NCBI GenBank assembly: GCA_937888925.1
Contig: CALARM010000742.1
Location: forward strand, 1 to 5,473
Direction: 5' to 3'
Length of the DNA: 5,473 bases
Origin: an uncultured Synergistia bacterium
GTDB taxonomy: Bacteria; Eremiobacterota; SpSt-956; JAKJGF01
The notes under the pieces are model-generated. The model did no database searches, was not told where the DNA came from, and worked only from the letters and a program-made list of their open reading frames with translations. Every line of letters begins with the position of its first letter. Positions within the stretch are counted from its first letter, which is position 1. Shown here piece by piece: positions 1 through 5,473 of this stretch. The position numbers were made by a program, and so were the translations under genes.

Positions 1-3
1 TAT

Positions 4-2256
4 CTATTTCAATACAAAATTTTCTTCCATATTTCCGACAATCACTTTAAATTCTCCCTCTTCAATAATTCTTTTATTTTCAAGCCCTATAAAAGACATG
101 GCATGAGGAGTAATTTCGAAAGTAATATTTTTGCTTTCTCCCGGGTTAAGACAGACCTTTTCAAAACCTTTAAGCTGTTTGTTCGGCCTTGATACCTGTG
201 CTGCCGCATCATTAAGATACATAAGAACGGTTTCTTTACCTGCAAGATTTCCCGTGTTTTTTACCGTTACAGTGGCTTTCACTGCTTCCCCTTTCTTAAC
301 GGTCTTTTTATCCAGAGTCAGGCCCGATATTTCAAAGGTGGTGTAACTCAGACCATGGCCGAAAGGATAGAGAGGATTATATTTGTTTGCATCAAAATTT
401 TCTATGGGCTTATAATCATATAAAGTTATGCCGTTGGGATTTCTCGGATAGGTAAAAGGAAGTTTCCCGTCAGGATTATAATCTCCGAAGATTATGTCTG
501 CAATGGCTCTCCCGCCTTCCATCCCCGGTCTCATGCCTATTATCACTGCAGAAGCGTCTTCCGCAATTTCTGTAATTACTCTGGGACGCCCCTCCAGCAG
601 TAGAATAATTACAGGTTTGCCTGTTTTAATCATAGCTTTTGCGAGTTTTATCTGAGCTTTATCCAGTGTGAGATTTTCTATGGAACCGGGAGTTTCGCAG
701 TAAGCTTTTTCTCCCAGGCAGACGAGTATTACATCGCTATTTTCTGCTCCTTTTACTGCTTTTTCCATATCTGATTCTTTATCAAAAGTAGAACCTTCAA
801 TATATGTGACTTTACCTTCACATTTTTTCTCGATTGCTTTTAATACTGTAAGTTTGTCTTTTGGATAGAGGGATTCGTCATCTCCCTGCCATGTAACGGT
901 CCATCCTCCGTTTAAAACGTGAAGCAGATTTGCTGTCGGGCCTGTAACAAGGATTTTAGAGTTTTTCTTAAGGGGAAGGATATTTCCTTCATTTTTTGCA
1001 AGAACAATGGATTCTCTGGCAGATTGAAGATTTATTTTTTCAGATTCTTCTGTGGCAAATTTTTTAGTCATAGATGAATCCGGATAGGGATTTTCAAATA
1101 TGCCTGTCTGATATTTTACTTTCAATATTCTTGAAACGGCATCGTCGATTCTTTCAACAGGGACTTCTCCGTCTTTTACCAGTTCCAGAAGGAGATCATA
1201 GAAGGTGAAATCAAAAGGAACCATACTCATGTCAACACCTGCCATGACAGCCATTTTTACTGCTTCTTTCGGTGAAGATGCCAGTTTGTCTCTTGTATAG
1301 AGTCTTTTGATGTCTTCCCAGTCAGAAACTGCAAAACCTTCAAATTTTAACTCCCCTTTAAGTATTTCAGTGAGATAGTGATAATTGGCATGACCCGGTA
1401 TACCGTCAACTTCTGCAGAATTAACCATAACTGTAGGAGAACCTGCTTTTACTCCTTCTTCAAAGGTAGGGAGGAAATATTCCCTGATCATTCTTTCACT
1501 TATCCATGCCGGTGTTCTGTCTTTCCCGTTTATGGGGAACCCGTATCCCATATAGTGTTTTAAACATGTGGCACATTTATCGGGCGAACCGTAATTATCT
1601 CCCTGCTGTCCTTCTATATAGGCTTTTCCCATTTCCGATGCCAGATATACGTCTTCTCCGCATGTTTCCCAGAATCTCGACCATAGAGGCTGACGGCCTA
1701 TATCCATTACGGGACAGAAATTCCACGGAATGCCGCAGGCTCTCACTTCCCATGCAGTAATTTCCCCTTCTTTCCATGACAGCTCCCTGTTAAAGGTAGC
1801 TGCCATGCTGATTGCCTGAGGAAAGAGGGTTGAACCCTGCGTATAGGTTGCTCCATGAATTGCATCTATGCCATAAAGGACAGGTATTTTAAGCCTGGTT
1901 TTTTTTGCCGTGTCCTGGACAGCAGTTATTACTTTAATCCATGTATCAAGAGATTGGGTCTTATCATATGGCGTGTTGAGGATTGACCCTGCATGATAAT
2001 CCACTATGGCTGTTTCCAGCTTATTCATATCTACGGGAAATCCTTTATTATCTTTCTCCGGCACAGAAATAACCTGAAATGTTACCTGTGTCATCTGGCC
2101 GATTTTTTCTTCAAGGGTCATTTCTTTTAATAAGGCTTTTACTTTTTTGTTTATTTCTTCATCATTCTGTCCTGCCTGAATAGCTGTTACGGAAAGTGCT
2201 GTAACAATAAAACATATTAATAAAAGAATTATAACTTTGAATTTTTTTCTAAACAT
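4..2256 (-). CDS. Secreted GH3 family beta-glucosidase / exo-beta-glucan glucohydrolase
   Basis: This 750-residue exported enzyme should hydrolyse terminal beta-linked sugars, most likely glucose, from oligosaccharides or glucans. A signal peptide covers about residues 1-28: basic MFRKK, a hydrophobic stretch, and likely cleavage after AIQA; there is no lipobox. The N-terminal GH3 barrel (about 35-390) contains YGIDAIHG, the paired KH at 233-234, and SDW, whose Asp312 is the expected nucleophile. The alpha/beta sandwich domain (about 410-600) has GGWTVTWQGD, as in barley ExoI-type glucan exohydrolases, and GEKAYCETPG, where Glu521 (or Glu516) is the likely acid/base. A fibronectin-III-like domain ends the protein (about 645-750), with QLKGFEKV and PGES. 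Length and domain order are normal for the family and nothing key is missing. ATG at 2256 is preferred to GTG at 2265 because that GTG lies inside the Shine-Dalgarno. The exact substrate (glucose, xylose, beta-1,3 or beta-1,4 links) cannot be read from sequence. It probably shares a transcript with the DUF4349 gene 66 bp upstream. Confidence 0.96.
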   Translation of the reverse strand: MFRKKFKVIILLLICFIVTALSVTAIQAGQNDEEINKKVKALLKEMTLEEKIGQMTQVTFQVISVPEKDNKGFPVDMNKLETAIVDYHAGSILNTPYDKTQSLDTWIKVITAVQDTAKKTRLKIPVLYGIDAIHGATYTQGSTLFPQAISMAATFNRELSWKEGEITAWEVRACGIPWNFCPVMDIGRQPLWSRFWETCGEDVYLASEMGKAYIEGQQGDNYGSPDKCATCLKHYMGYGFPINGKDRTPAWISERMIREYFLPTFEEGVKAGSPTVMVNSAEVDGIPGHANYHYLTEILKGELKFEGFAVSDWEDIKRLYTRDKLASSPKEAVKMAVMAGVDMSMVPFDFTFYDLLLELVKDGEVPVERIDDAVSRILKVKYQTGIFENPYPDSSMTKKFATEESEKINLQSARESIVLAKNEGNILPLKKNSKILVTGPTANLLHVLNGGWTVTWQGDDESLYPKDKLTVLKAIEKKCEGKVTYIEGSTFDKESDMEKAVKGAENSDVILVCLGEKAYCETPGSIENLTLDKAQIKLAKAMIKTGKPVIILLLEGRPRVITEIAEDASAVIIGMRPGMEGGRAIADIIFGDYNPDGKLPFTYPRNPNGITLYDYKPIENFDANKYNPLYPFGHGLSYTTFEISGLTLDKKTVKKGEAVKATVTVKNTGNLAGKETVLMYLNDAAAQVSRPNKQLKGFEKVCLNPGESKNITFEITPHAMSFIGLENKRIIEEGEFKVIVGNMEENFVLK

Positions 2257-2261
2257 AATAT

Positions 2262-2270
2262 TCACCTCTT
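2262..2270 (-). promoter_or_regulatory. Ribosome binding site that decides the GH3 start
   Basis: On the minus strand this reads AAGAGGTGA, ending 5 bases before the ATG at 2256. The upstream in-frame GTG at 2265 is part of this motif and cannot be served by it, so ATG is the better start. The signal peptide also begins properly at that ATG. Confidence 0.75.
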
Positions 2271-2322
2271 ATATAAAATTATTTCCTCTTTTTTATCAAA
2301 TTTTCCTTCTCGTATTTTACTC

Positions 2323-3681
2323 TTATTTCTGTTTTTCTTCAATAATCTCGTCTGCTTTTTTTTCTTCTTTCTCCTGTGTCTTTACTTCTTTCCCTTGACT
2401 TTTATTGTTTTTTTTGCCATATCCGAATAAAGTTTGAACGTGTTTATCTGATGTCAATTTTGCAATTAGAAGTATTATTATACCTATCGGTATGGAAATA
2501 ATAATTATATAAAGTAGAATAGTGTTTATAATATCCTTTATCCCGTATATTATAGAAGGAAACAGTTGATAGAAGACCGCTATAAATAAGAGTAAAGCAG
2601 TAAAAATATGTATGGAAGCGGATTTAATTCCTTTTTTCTCGAAATAGAGGAACATATTTTTTATTGTTTCTGTCTCACAGAACCAGAGCCACCAGAGATA
2701 CAGTAGAATTAAAAAGAGTATTATAGAATATTTAGGGAAGACGATGTTAAAGAAATAAAGAAATATTACTGTCCATATAAATTTTCCTATAGGTATGTCT
2801 CTTGTTTTTAATTCTCCCAGTATGAGAGAAAGATTTTTACTCAATAAAGGCCATACAAAGATGCGGAAAATCAGAAGTATCAAAAGAAAAACCGAGAGAA
2901 TAATTATATTTGGCACATTCCCTGTAAGTCCGAGAATATAATTAAGAACAACCTGAGTAAAAGTGTAGTATGTGTTCTTTACCTGTTTTTTTACAAGAGG
3001 ATATGCAAAATAGTTCCACCATCTCTGGAAAAATTCCTTTGAACCTCCCGGGGTTACAGGCTCATTTATGGACAGAGGTTCAAAGAGTTCAACGCTAAAA
3101 AGAGCATCTTCACTTTTAAGGGCAATTTCATTTCTTCTTGTTGTAATTCTTTCTATTTCGACTCTTACATTAAACAAATGGGATTGAACCTGCAGGATTT
3201 CAAGGACATGTCTTGCCTGTTTTAATACGTCAAGGAGCTGTTTTTCTTCTGCCTGAAGATTTCTGAGTCTTCTACCCAGATCTACAAATTCTTCTGTTAC
3301 GTCCGGTGCAATTATTTTCTGAGAATAGATGACTCCAAGACCATGTATATCTTTAATAAATTCATGCCTGCTTTTCACCGGGATTCGAAACTGAATCTCT
3401 CCTGATTTTCTTCCGTTATTATTTACTTTTATTTTTTCACTGTAACTTTTTCCGCCGTATTTTTCTGAAATTTCTATTGCTTTTTCTCTTGCTTCGGTAA
3501 AAGAATTTACTTTTATTGTAATTATTCCTTTCCAGAATACCTTGTGAGGTTCCGGAAAAAATTTTCTCTTTTCCGGCCCTCTGGCAAAGGCAGGGACAGA
3601 AAAGATCAGGAACAGAATAAATAAAAAGATAGAACTGTTAATACATAGACGAAGATATTGTTTTTTACAGTGGGAAAACAT
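2323..3681 (-). CDS. DUF4349 domain protein with C-terminal multi-spanning membrane region
   Basis: This 452-residue envelope protein has no established function. An N-terminal hydrophobic segment (about 14-34, ending SVPAFA) is a signal peptide or anchor. Residues about 48-201 match the DUF4349 pattern: a strand-rich start (KGIITIKV), EISEKYGG at 71-77, then DVTEEFVDLGRRLRNLQAEE (127-146). A charged helical stretch rich in L, E and R follows to about 185, likely a coiled-coil hairpin, and the domain closes with ALFSVELFEP. Hydrophobic segments come next at about 258-280, 301-335 (one or two spans), 355-375 and 386-408, and the protein ends in a Lys/Glu-rich, probably cytoplasmic tail (422-452). 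Typical DUF4349 proteins have one membrane helix after the domain; the extra spans here are unusual. The start ATG follows AAGGAGA at 3691-3697. The GH3 gene lies 66 bp downstream without a visible terminator, suggesting an operon. The domain call rests on motif recall, not a search. Confidence 0.85.
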   Translation of the reverse strand: MFSHCKKQYLRLCINSSIFLFILFLIFSVPAFARGPEKRKFFPEPHKVFWKGIITIKVNSFTEAREKAIEISEKYGGKSYSEKIKVNNNGRKSGEIQFRIPVKSRHEFIKDIHGLGVIYSQKIIAPDVTEEFVDLGRRLRNLQAEEKQLLDVLKQARHVLEILQVQSHLFNVRVEIERITTRRNEIALKSEDALFSVELFEPLSINEPVTPGGSKEFFQRWWNYFAYPLVKKQVKNTYYTFTQVVLNYILGLTGNVPNIIILSVFLLILLIFRIFVWPLLSKNLSLILGELKTRDIPIGKFIWTVIFLYFFNIVFPKYSIILFLILLYLWWLWFCETETIKNMFLYFEKKGIKSASIHIFTALLLFIAVFYQLFPSIIYGIKDIINTILLYIIIISIPIGIIILLIAKLTSDKHVQTLFGYGKKNNKSQGKEVKTQEKEEKKADEIIEEKQK

Positions 3682-3690
3682 AGAATAAAC

Positions 3691-3697
3691 TCTCCTT
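3691..3697 (-). promoter_or_regulatory. Ribosome binding site of the DUF4349 gene
   Basis: On the minus strand this reads AAGGAGA, 9 bases before the ATG at 3681. It supports that start. Confidence 0.7.
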
Positions 3698-3761
3698 TCT
3701 CAATTTTACAGTAGCCTGACATTTATAAAGGCAAATTCAATGCCATATTTTTTATATGCTC

Positions 3762-3829
3762 TCGTGACGCGTAACGATACAAACTGTAACTATGATGTAG
3801 TTATTTCCTGACAACCCCTTATAGTCAGG
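3762..3829. repeat. Cluster of three inverted repeats in the DUF4349 leader
   Basis: Three dyads follow one another in 68 bp. First, 3762-3777 is a 16-bp near-palindrome centred on ACGCGT, with one mismatched pair and notably GC-rich for this region. Second, TAACTA (3787-3792) and TAGTTA (3798-3803) flank a 5-base loop. Third, CCTGAC (3807-3812) and GTCAGG (3824-3829) flank an 11-base loop. If transcription starts near 3880, all three lie in the 5' leader and could be RNA hairpins; they could equally be protein operators. Each is short, so the cluster matters more than any single member. Confidence 0.5.
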
Positions 3830-3886
3830 TCAGTTAGATACTTATACATTTACTATTGCAGTTCCTTCTTTTCGGGTGGATTGTGG

Positions 3887-3914
3887 ATTATAGAACAAGT
3901 TTTTTAAGTGTATA
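3887..3914 (-). promoter_or_regulatory. Candidate sigma70-type promoter for the DUF4349-GH3 operon
   Basis: On the minus strand, a perfect TATAAT -10 (3887-3892) lies 16 bases from a partial -35, TATACA (3909-3914), four of six to consensus. The start of transcription would be near 3880, giving a leader of about 200 nt before the DUF4349 start. The -35 overlaps the palindrome TGTATATACA. AT-rich DNA yields such matches often, so this is tentative. Confidence 0.35.
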
Positions 3915-3982
3915 TACAAAAAAAGAGAATTTATCATAAAAAGTTTCTATTTACTTTATATAAGATATCTTGCAGGGGATAG

Positions 3983-4012
3983 AAAAAACCTCTACCGAAT
4001 ATAGAGGTTTTT
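3983..4012 (-). terminator. Rho-independent terminator of the PilP-like gene
   Basis: A perfect 11-bp inverted repeat, AAAAACCTCTA (3984-3994) and TAGAGGTTTTT (4002-4012), encloses a 7-base loop. Read on the minus strand it ends in a T-run at 3988-3983. It begins 17 bases past the stop codon of the minus-strand gene at 4030, where a terminator is expected. The stem's A/T ends could also stop plus-strand transcripts, but no plus-strand gene leads into it. Confidence 0.85.
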
Positions 4013-4029
4013 ACTGAATTCTTTATGGA

Positions 4030-4569
4030 TTACTGTAATTTTATTGAACTTTTTTCTCCTTTTTTCCCTACTATTATTTCTTTTTCATCTAAATATAAAA
4101 CTCTGTATCCTTCGAATAATTTATCACCTTTTCTGACGATATAACTTTTTCTGTTAAAAGTTATAATGGCCAGATACTGAGAACCATTCCATAATACTCC
4201 CGTATATTTGAATAAATTACCGGCACTTACCGAAGATATTTCTTCCTGTATTTTTTCTGCTGCTCCATGAGTCCTGTTATCACTCGCCGGTTTTTCTCCG
4301 GTATGTTCACCGGTGTCGGTATTCAATGAGTTATCAGGATTAAATTCAGGAACCTGAAAAGGATCTTTCCTGGTAGACGTTATCTCTATTCCTGAAGGTG
4401 ATGTAACAGGTTTCTCCGATGTTTTTTTTGTGTCCAGAGGGTTGATGAAAATATTTGTTTTCTCTGAAACTATTTCTATTTCCTCTGATGTAACGTTTCC
4501 TTTTGCCTGTACAGCCTGTAATGTAATGACCAGAATTATGAGAACTGAAAGGAGTGTAATTTTTTTCAT
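4030..4569 (-). CDS. Exported protein with PilP/GspC-like C-terminal domain (tentative)
   Basis: This is a 179-residue protein with a clear signal peptide or N-terminal anchor (about 1-22: MKKITLLSVL, hydrophobic core, ending AVQA). A polar, probably flexible linker rich in T, S, E and P follows (about 23-112). Inside it, at 67-74, is RKDPFQVP, resembling the RDPF motif of pilus assembly lipoprotein PilP. A compact strand-rich domain ends the protein (about 117-179): YTGVLWN, LAIITF, KSYIVRKGDKL, then YRVLYLDEKEIIV. This is the pattern of the PilP / GspC homology region, which in pilus and type II secretion machines links inner-membrane parts to the secretin. That assignment is inference by pattern; no other pilus or secretion gene is in the window, and there is no lipobox. 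The start has a near-perfect ribosome site. A terminator follows directly, so it is probably transcribed alone. It is divergent from an S24-type regulator, which might control it. Confidence 0.8.
   Translation of the reverse strand: MKKITLLSVLIILVITLQAVQAKGNVTSEEIEIVSEKTNIFINPLDTKKTSEKPVTSPSGIEITSTRKDPFQVPEFNPDNSLNTDTGEHTGEKPASDNRTHGAAEKIQEEISSVSAGNLFKYTGVLWNGSQYLAIITFNRKSYIVRKGDKLFEGYRVLYLDEKEIIVGKKGEKSSIKLQ
4140..4165. repeat. Perfect 10-bp inverted repeat inside the PilP-like gene
   Basis: TATAACTTTT (4140-4149) and AAAAGTTATA (4156-4165) are exact reverse complements separated by 6 bases. The dyad encodes the stretch around TFNRKSYI of the protein. Its 9-bp core, ATAACTTTT, recurs three times in the intergenic region upstream of the same gene. 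Confidence 0.6.
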
Positions 4570-4576
4570 AACTTTT

Positions 4577-4586
4577 CACCTCCTTT
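4577..4586 (-). promoter_or_regulatory. Ribosome binding site of the PilP-like gene
   Basis: On the minus strand this reads AAAGGAGGTG, almost the full anti-16S complement, 7 bases before the ATG at 4569. It firmly sets the start and rules out the overlapping out-of-frame reading. Confidence 0.85.
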
Positions 4587-4631
4587 CTATATTATTATAA
4601 CTTTTTTAGTAAAAATTCATAACCTTATTAT

Positions 4632-4660
4632 ATCTTAACATTATATATTTAAAAAGTCAA
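4632..4660 (-). promoter_or_regulatory. Candidate promoter for the PilP-like gene
   Basis: On the minus strand, TTGACT (4655-4660, five of six to the -35 consensus) is followed after 17 bases by TAAGAT (4632-4637, four of six to the -10). A perfect TATAAT also lies at 4627-4632, but with a 22-base spacing. The leader would be about 55 nt. The call is tentative because the region is very AT-rich. Confidence 0.4.
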
Positions 4661-4700
4661 TAAGAAAATATTGAAAAGTTATAGAATTTTTTATAAAATT

Positions 4701-4720
4701 TGCTATACTGAGGTTATACT
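4701..4720 (+). promoter_or_regulatory. Candidate extended -10 promoter of the regulator gene
   Basis: TGCTATACT (4701-4709) is an extended -10 element (TG, one base, then TATACT), which can work without a good -35; none is seen at the right distance. TATACT is repeated at 4715-4720, exactly 11 bases (about one helical turn) later. Transcription would start near 4716, giving a leader of about 29 nt before the GTG start. The repeat could alternatively mark an operator for autoregulation. Confidence 0.45.
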
Positions 4721-4744
4721 AAAATAGAAAAGAGATGTATTTAA

Positions 4745-5473
4745 GTGTCAACACTGGGAGAATTTATAAAAAATCAGCGTGAAAAAATAGGCCTTTCACA
4801 GGAAGGTTTGAGCAGAACTGTAGATATATCGCAGAAACAGATCTCCAATATAGAATCTGATTATATTAAACAGCCTCACAGGAGTACCCTCAGGAAAATA
4901 GCAAGATCGCTTGACTGTTCTTATGATCAATTATTGACTCTTGCAGGTTATCAGGTTAACTGGCAGGAAGCTGAGATACTTATTGATGATAAACCAATAG
5001 ATGAGAAGATGGAAGAAATAGTGGCCCATGTCCTTGACAAAGCGTCTCTGAAAATAATAGATGAAGTTCAAAAAAGAATGGATATACTTGAGAAAAAAGT
5101 CATTTCTTCTTTCACAAATACTTCAATAAAGGTTTCGGAAAAAATAATTCCCCTCCTGTCTTCGCGTAAATGCGGTCCATTAAGTGATCTTTTAAAAGAT
5201 GCTTCAGAGCTTACAGATATACCTCCCTGCTGGGATGCGGATTTTGCTTTCATTGCGGAAGAGCAGTCAATGGAAACTTATAAAATTTTCGATGGTTCTA
5301 TTGTTTATGTAAAAAAACAGAACCATGTCAGGCCGGAGGATATTGCAGTCATACATGTAAACAGGGGAGACGAGAATTATTTGCTCCTTAAGAAATGTAA
5401 AGGTGATGAAGATAATAAGATTTTTCTCGACGGTAAAGGTAATATTTTTAAATTTGATACAAATTCTAATATT
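4745..5473 (+). CDS. XRE-HTH transcription regulator with S24 (LexA/UmuD-like) self-cleavage domain, 3' end cut by window
   Basis: The frame is open for 243 codons up to the window edge. Residues about 4-65 form a Cro/CI-type helix-turn-helix: LGEFIKNQREKIGLSQEGLS, then the recognition helix region SQKQISNIES. A charged helical linker follows (about 75-135). The C-terminal part matches the S24 peptidase fold: a candidate cleavage site Cys143-Gly144 after IPLLSS, nucleophile Ser175 in EEQSM (GDSM in most relatives), the conserved DG at 183-184, and Lys216 in LLLKK as the general base. Family members repress DNA targets until the protein cuts itself, usually in RecA-dependent fashion after DNA damage; a phage-type CI role is also possible. 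Start: GTG at 4745, directly after an in-frame TAA (4742-4744), with a weak AAAGAG site 10 bases upstream; no in-frame ATG occurs before residue 89. Given the usual tail after the Lys, the stop is probably close. It is divergent from the PilP-like gene and a likely autoregulator. Confidence 0.92.
   Translation, partial: MSTLGEFIKNQREKIGLSQEGLSRTVDISQKQISNIESDYIKQPHRSTLRKIARSLDCSYDQLLTLAGYQVNWQEAEILIDDKPIDEKMEEIVAHVLDKASLKIIDEVQKRMDILEKKVISSFTNTSIKVSEKIIPLLSSRKCGPLSDLLKDASELTDIPPCWDADFAFIAEEQSMETYKIFDGSIVYVKKQNHVRPEDIAVIHVNRGDENYLLLKKCKGDEDNKIFLDGKGNIFKFDTNSNI

Larger units (their letters stand above)
3682..4029. other. Non-coding stretch with leader dyads, promoter candidate and terminator
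   Basis: About 350 bp between the DUF4349 gene and the PilP-like gene, with no convincing reading frame on either strand. From left to right it holds the DUF4349 ribosome site, a short dyad GGCA/TGCC (3730-3744), three closely packed inverted repeats (3762-3829), a candidate minus-strand promoter (3887-3914), two short perfect palindromes (TGTATATACA at 3909-3918 and AAGATATCTT at 3962-3971), and the terminator of the PilP-like gene (3983-4012). CCTGACA occurs twice in direct orientation, at 3715-3721 and 3807-3813. I recognise no known riboswitch or small RNA. Confidence 0.6.
4568..4682. repeat. ATAACTTTT repeats in the divergent promoter region
   Basis: The 9-mer ATAACTTTT occurs at 4568-4576 and 4597-4605 and, inverted as AAAAGTTAT, at 4674-4682. 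The outer two extend to an 11-bp exact inverted pair, ATAACTTTTCA (4568-4578) and TGAAAAGTTAT (4672-4682). The first copy overlaps the start codon and ribosome site of the PilP-like gene; the last lies just upstream of the regulator's likely promoter. They are candidate binding sites for the regulator, unproven. Confidence 0.45.

Noticed and set aside
131..346. Open frame on the plus strand, 71 codons
   Set aside because: It is antisense to the fibronectin-like end of the GH3 gene, has no recognisable protein features, and the minus-strand gene is certain.
1378..1777. Three short open frames (1378-1563 plus, 1506-1760 plus, 1595-1777 minus)
   Set aside because: All overlap the GH3 catalytic domain in other frames and show no domain, no credible ribosome site and odd composition.
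2263..2265. GTG as the start codon of the GH3 gene, adding three residues
   Set aside because: This GTG lies within the Shine-Dalgarno that serves the ATG at 2256, and no second ribosome site lies upstream at a proper distance.
2257..2322. A separate promoter for the GH3 gene (TTGATA then TATATA on the minus strand)
   Set aside because: The predicted transcript start would fall on the ribosome binding site, leaving too short a leader for it to work.
3887..3905. A second terminator at the T-run 3900-3905 on the plus strand
   Set aside because: The preceding sequence forms only a four-base stem and no plus-strand gene leads into it.
4346..4579. A 77-codon minus-strand frame overlapping the PilP-like gene
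   Set aside because: It is a shifted frame of the PilP-like gene; the strong ribosome site is well spaced for the ATG at 4569 and overlaps this frame's own start at 4579.
5068..5253. A 61-codon minus-strand frame
   Set aside because: It is antisense to the linker and S24 domain of the regulator, which has clear helix-turn-helix and peptidase motifs.

Overview
The window is AT-rich bacterial DNA with strong Shine-Dalgarno sequences. Three genes lie on the minus strand and one, cut by the right edge, on the plus strand. A PilP/GspC-like periplasmic protein suggests a two-membrane (diderm) cell, and the secreted beta-glucosidase-type enzyme suggests growth on plant or glucan-type sugars. The sequence alone does not fix the phylum; an uncultured, low-GC, carbohydrate-using anaerobe would fit, but that is inference.

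Layout from left to right. 4-2256 (minus) is an exported family GH3 glycoside hydrolase with all three expected domains. 2323-3681 (minus) is a DUF4349 envelope protein followed by an unusually large multi-spanning membrane region. It lies 66 bp upstream of the GH3 gene with no visible terminator between them, so the two are probably co-transcribed. 3682-4029 is a non-coding stretch with a candidate promoter, a cluster of inverted repeats in the presumed leader of the DUF4349 gene, and a clear rho-independent terminator for the next gene. 4030-4569 (minus) is a small exported protein with a C-terminal domain resembling PilP/GspC, apparently a single-gene transcript. 4570-4744 is a divergent promoter region carrying copies of a 9-bp repeat. 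4745 to the window end (plus) is an XRE-HTH regulator with a C-terminal S24 (LexA/UmuD-like) self-cleavage domain.

How they may work together. The DUF4349-GH3 pair looks like an envelope/extracellular carbohydrate unit, although DUF4349 has no established function. The S24-type regulator faces the PilP-like gene across a shared promoter region, so it is a natural candidate to control itself and possibly that gene. The most interesting signals are the regulator's apparent Cys-Gly cleavage site, the tight clustering of the ATAACTTTT repeat between 4141 and 4682, and the dyad cluster upstream of the DUF4349 gene. I see no convincing new multi-gene system, CRISPR array, tRNA/rRNA or mobile element.
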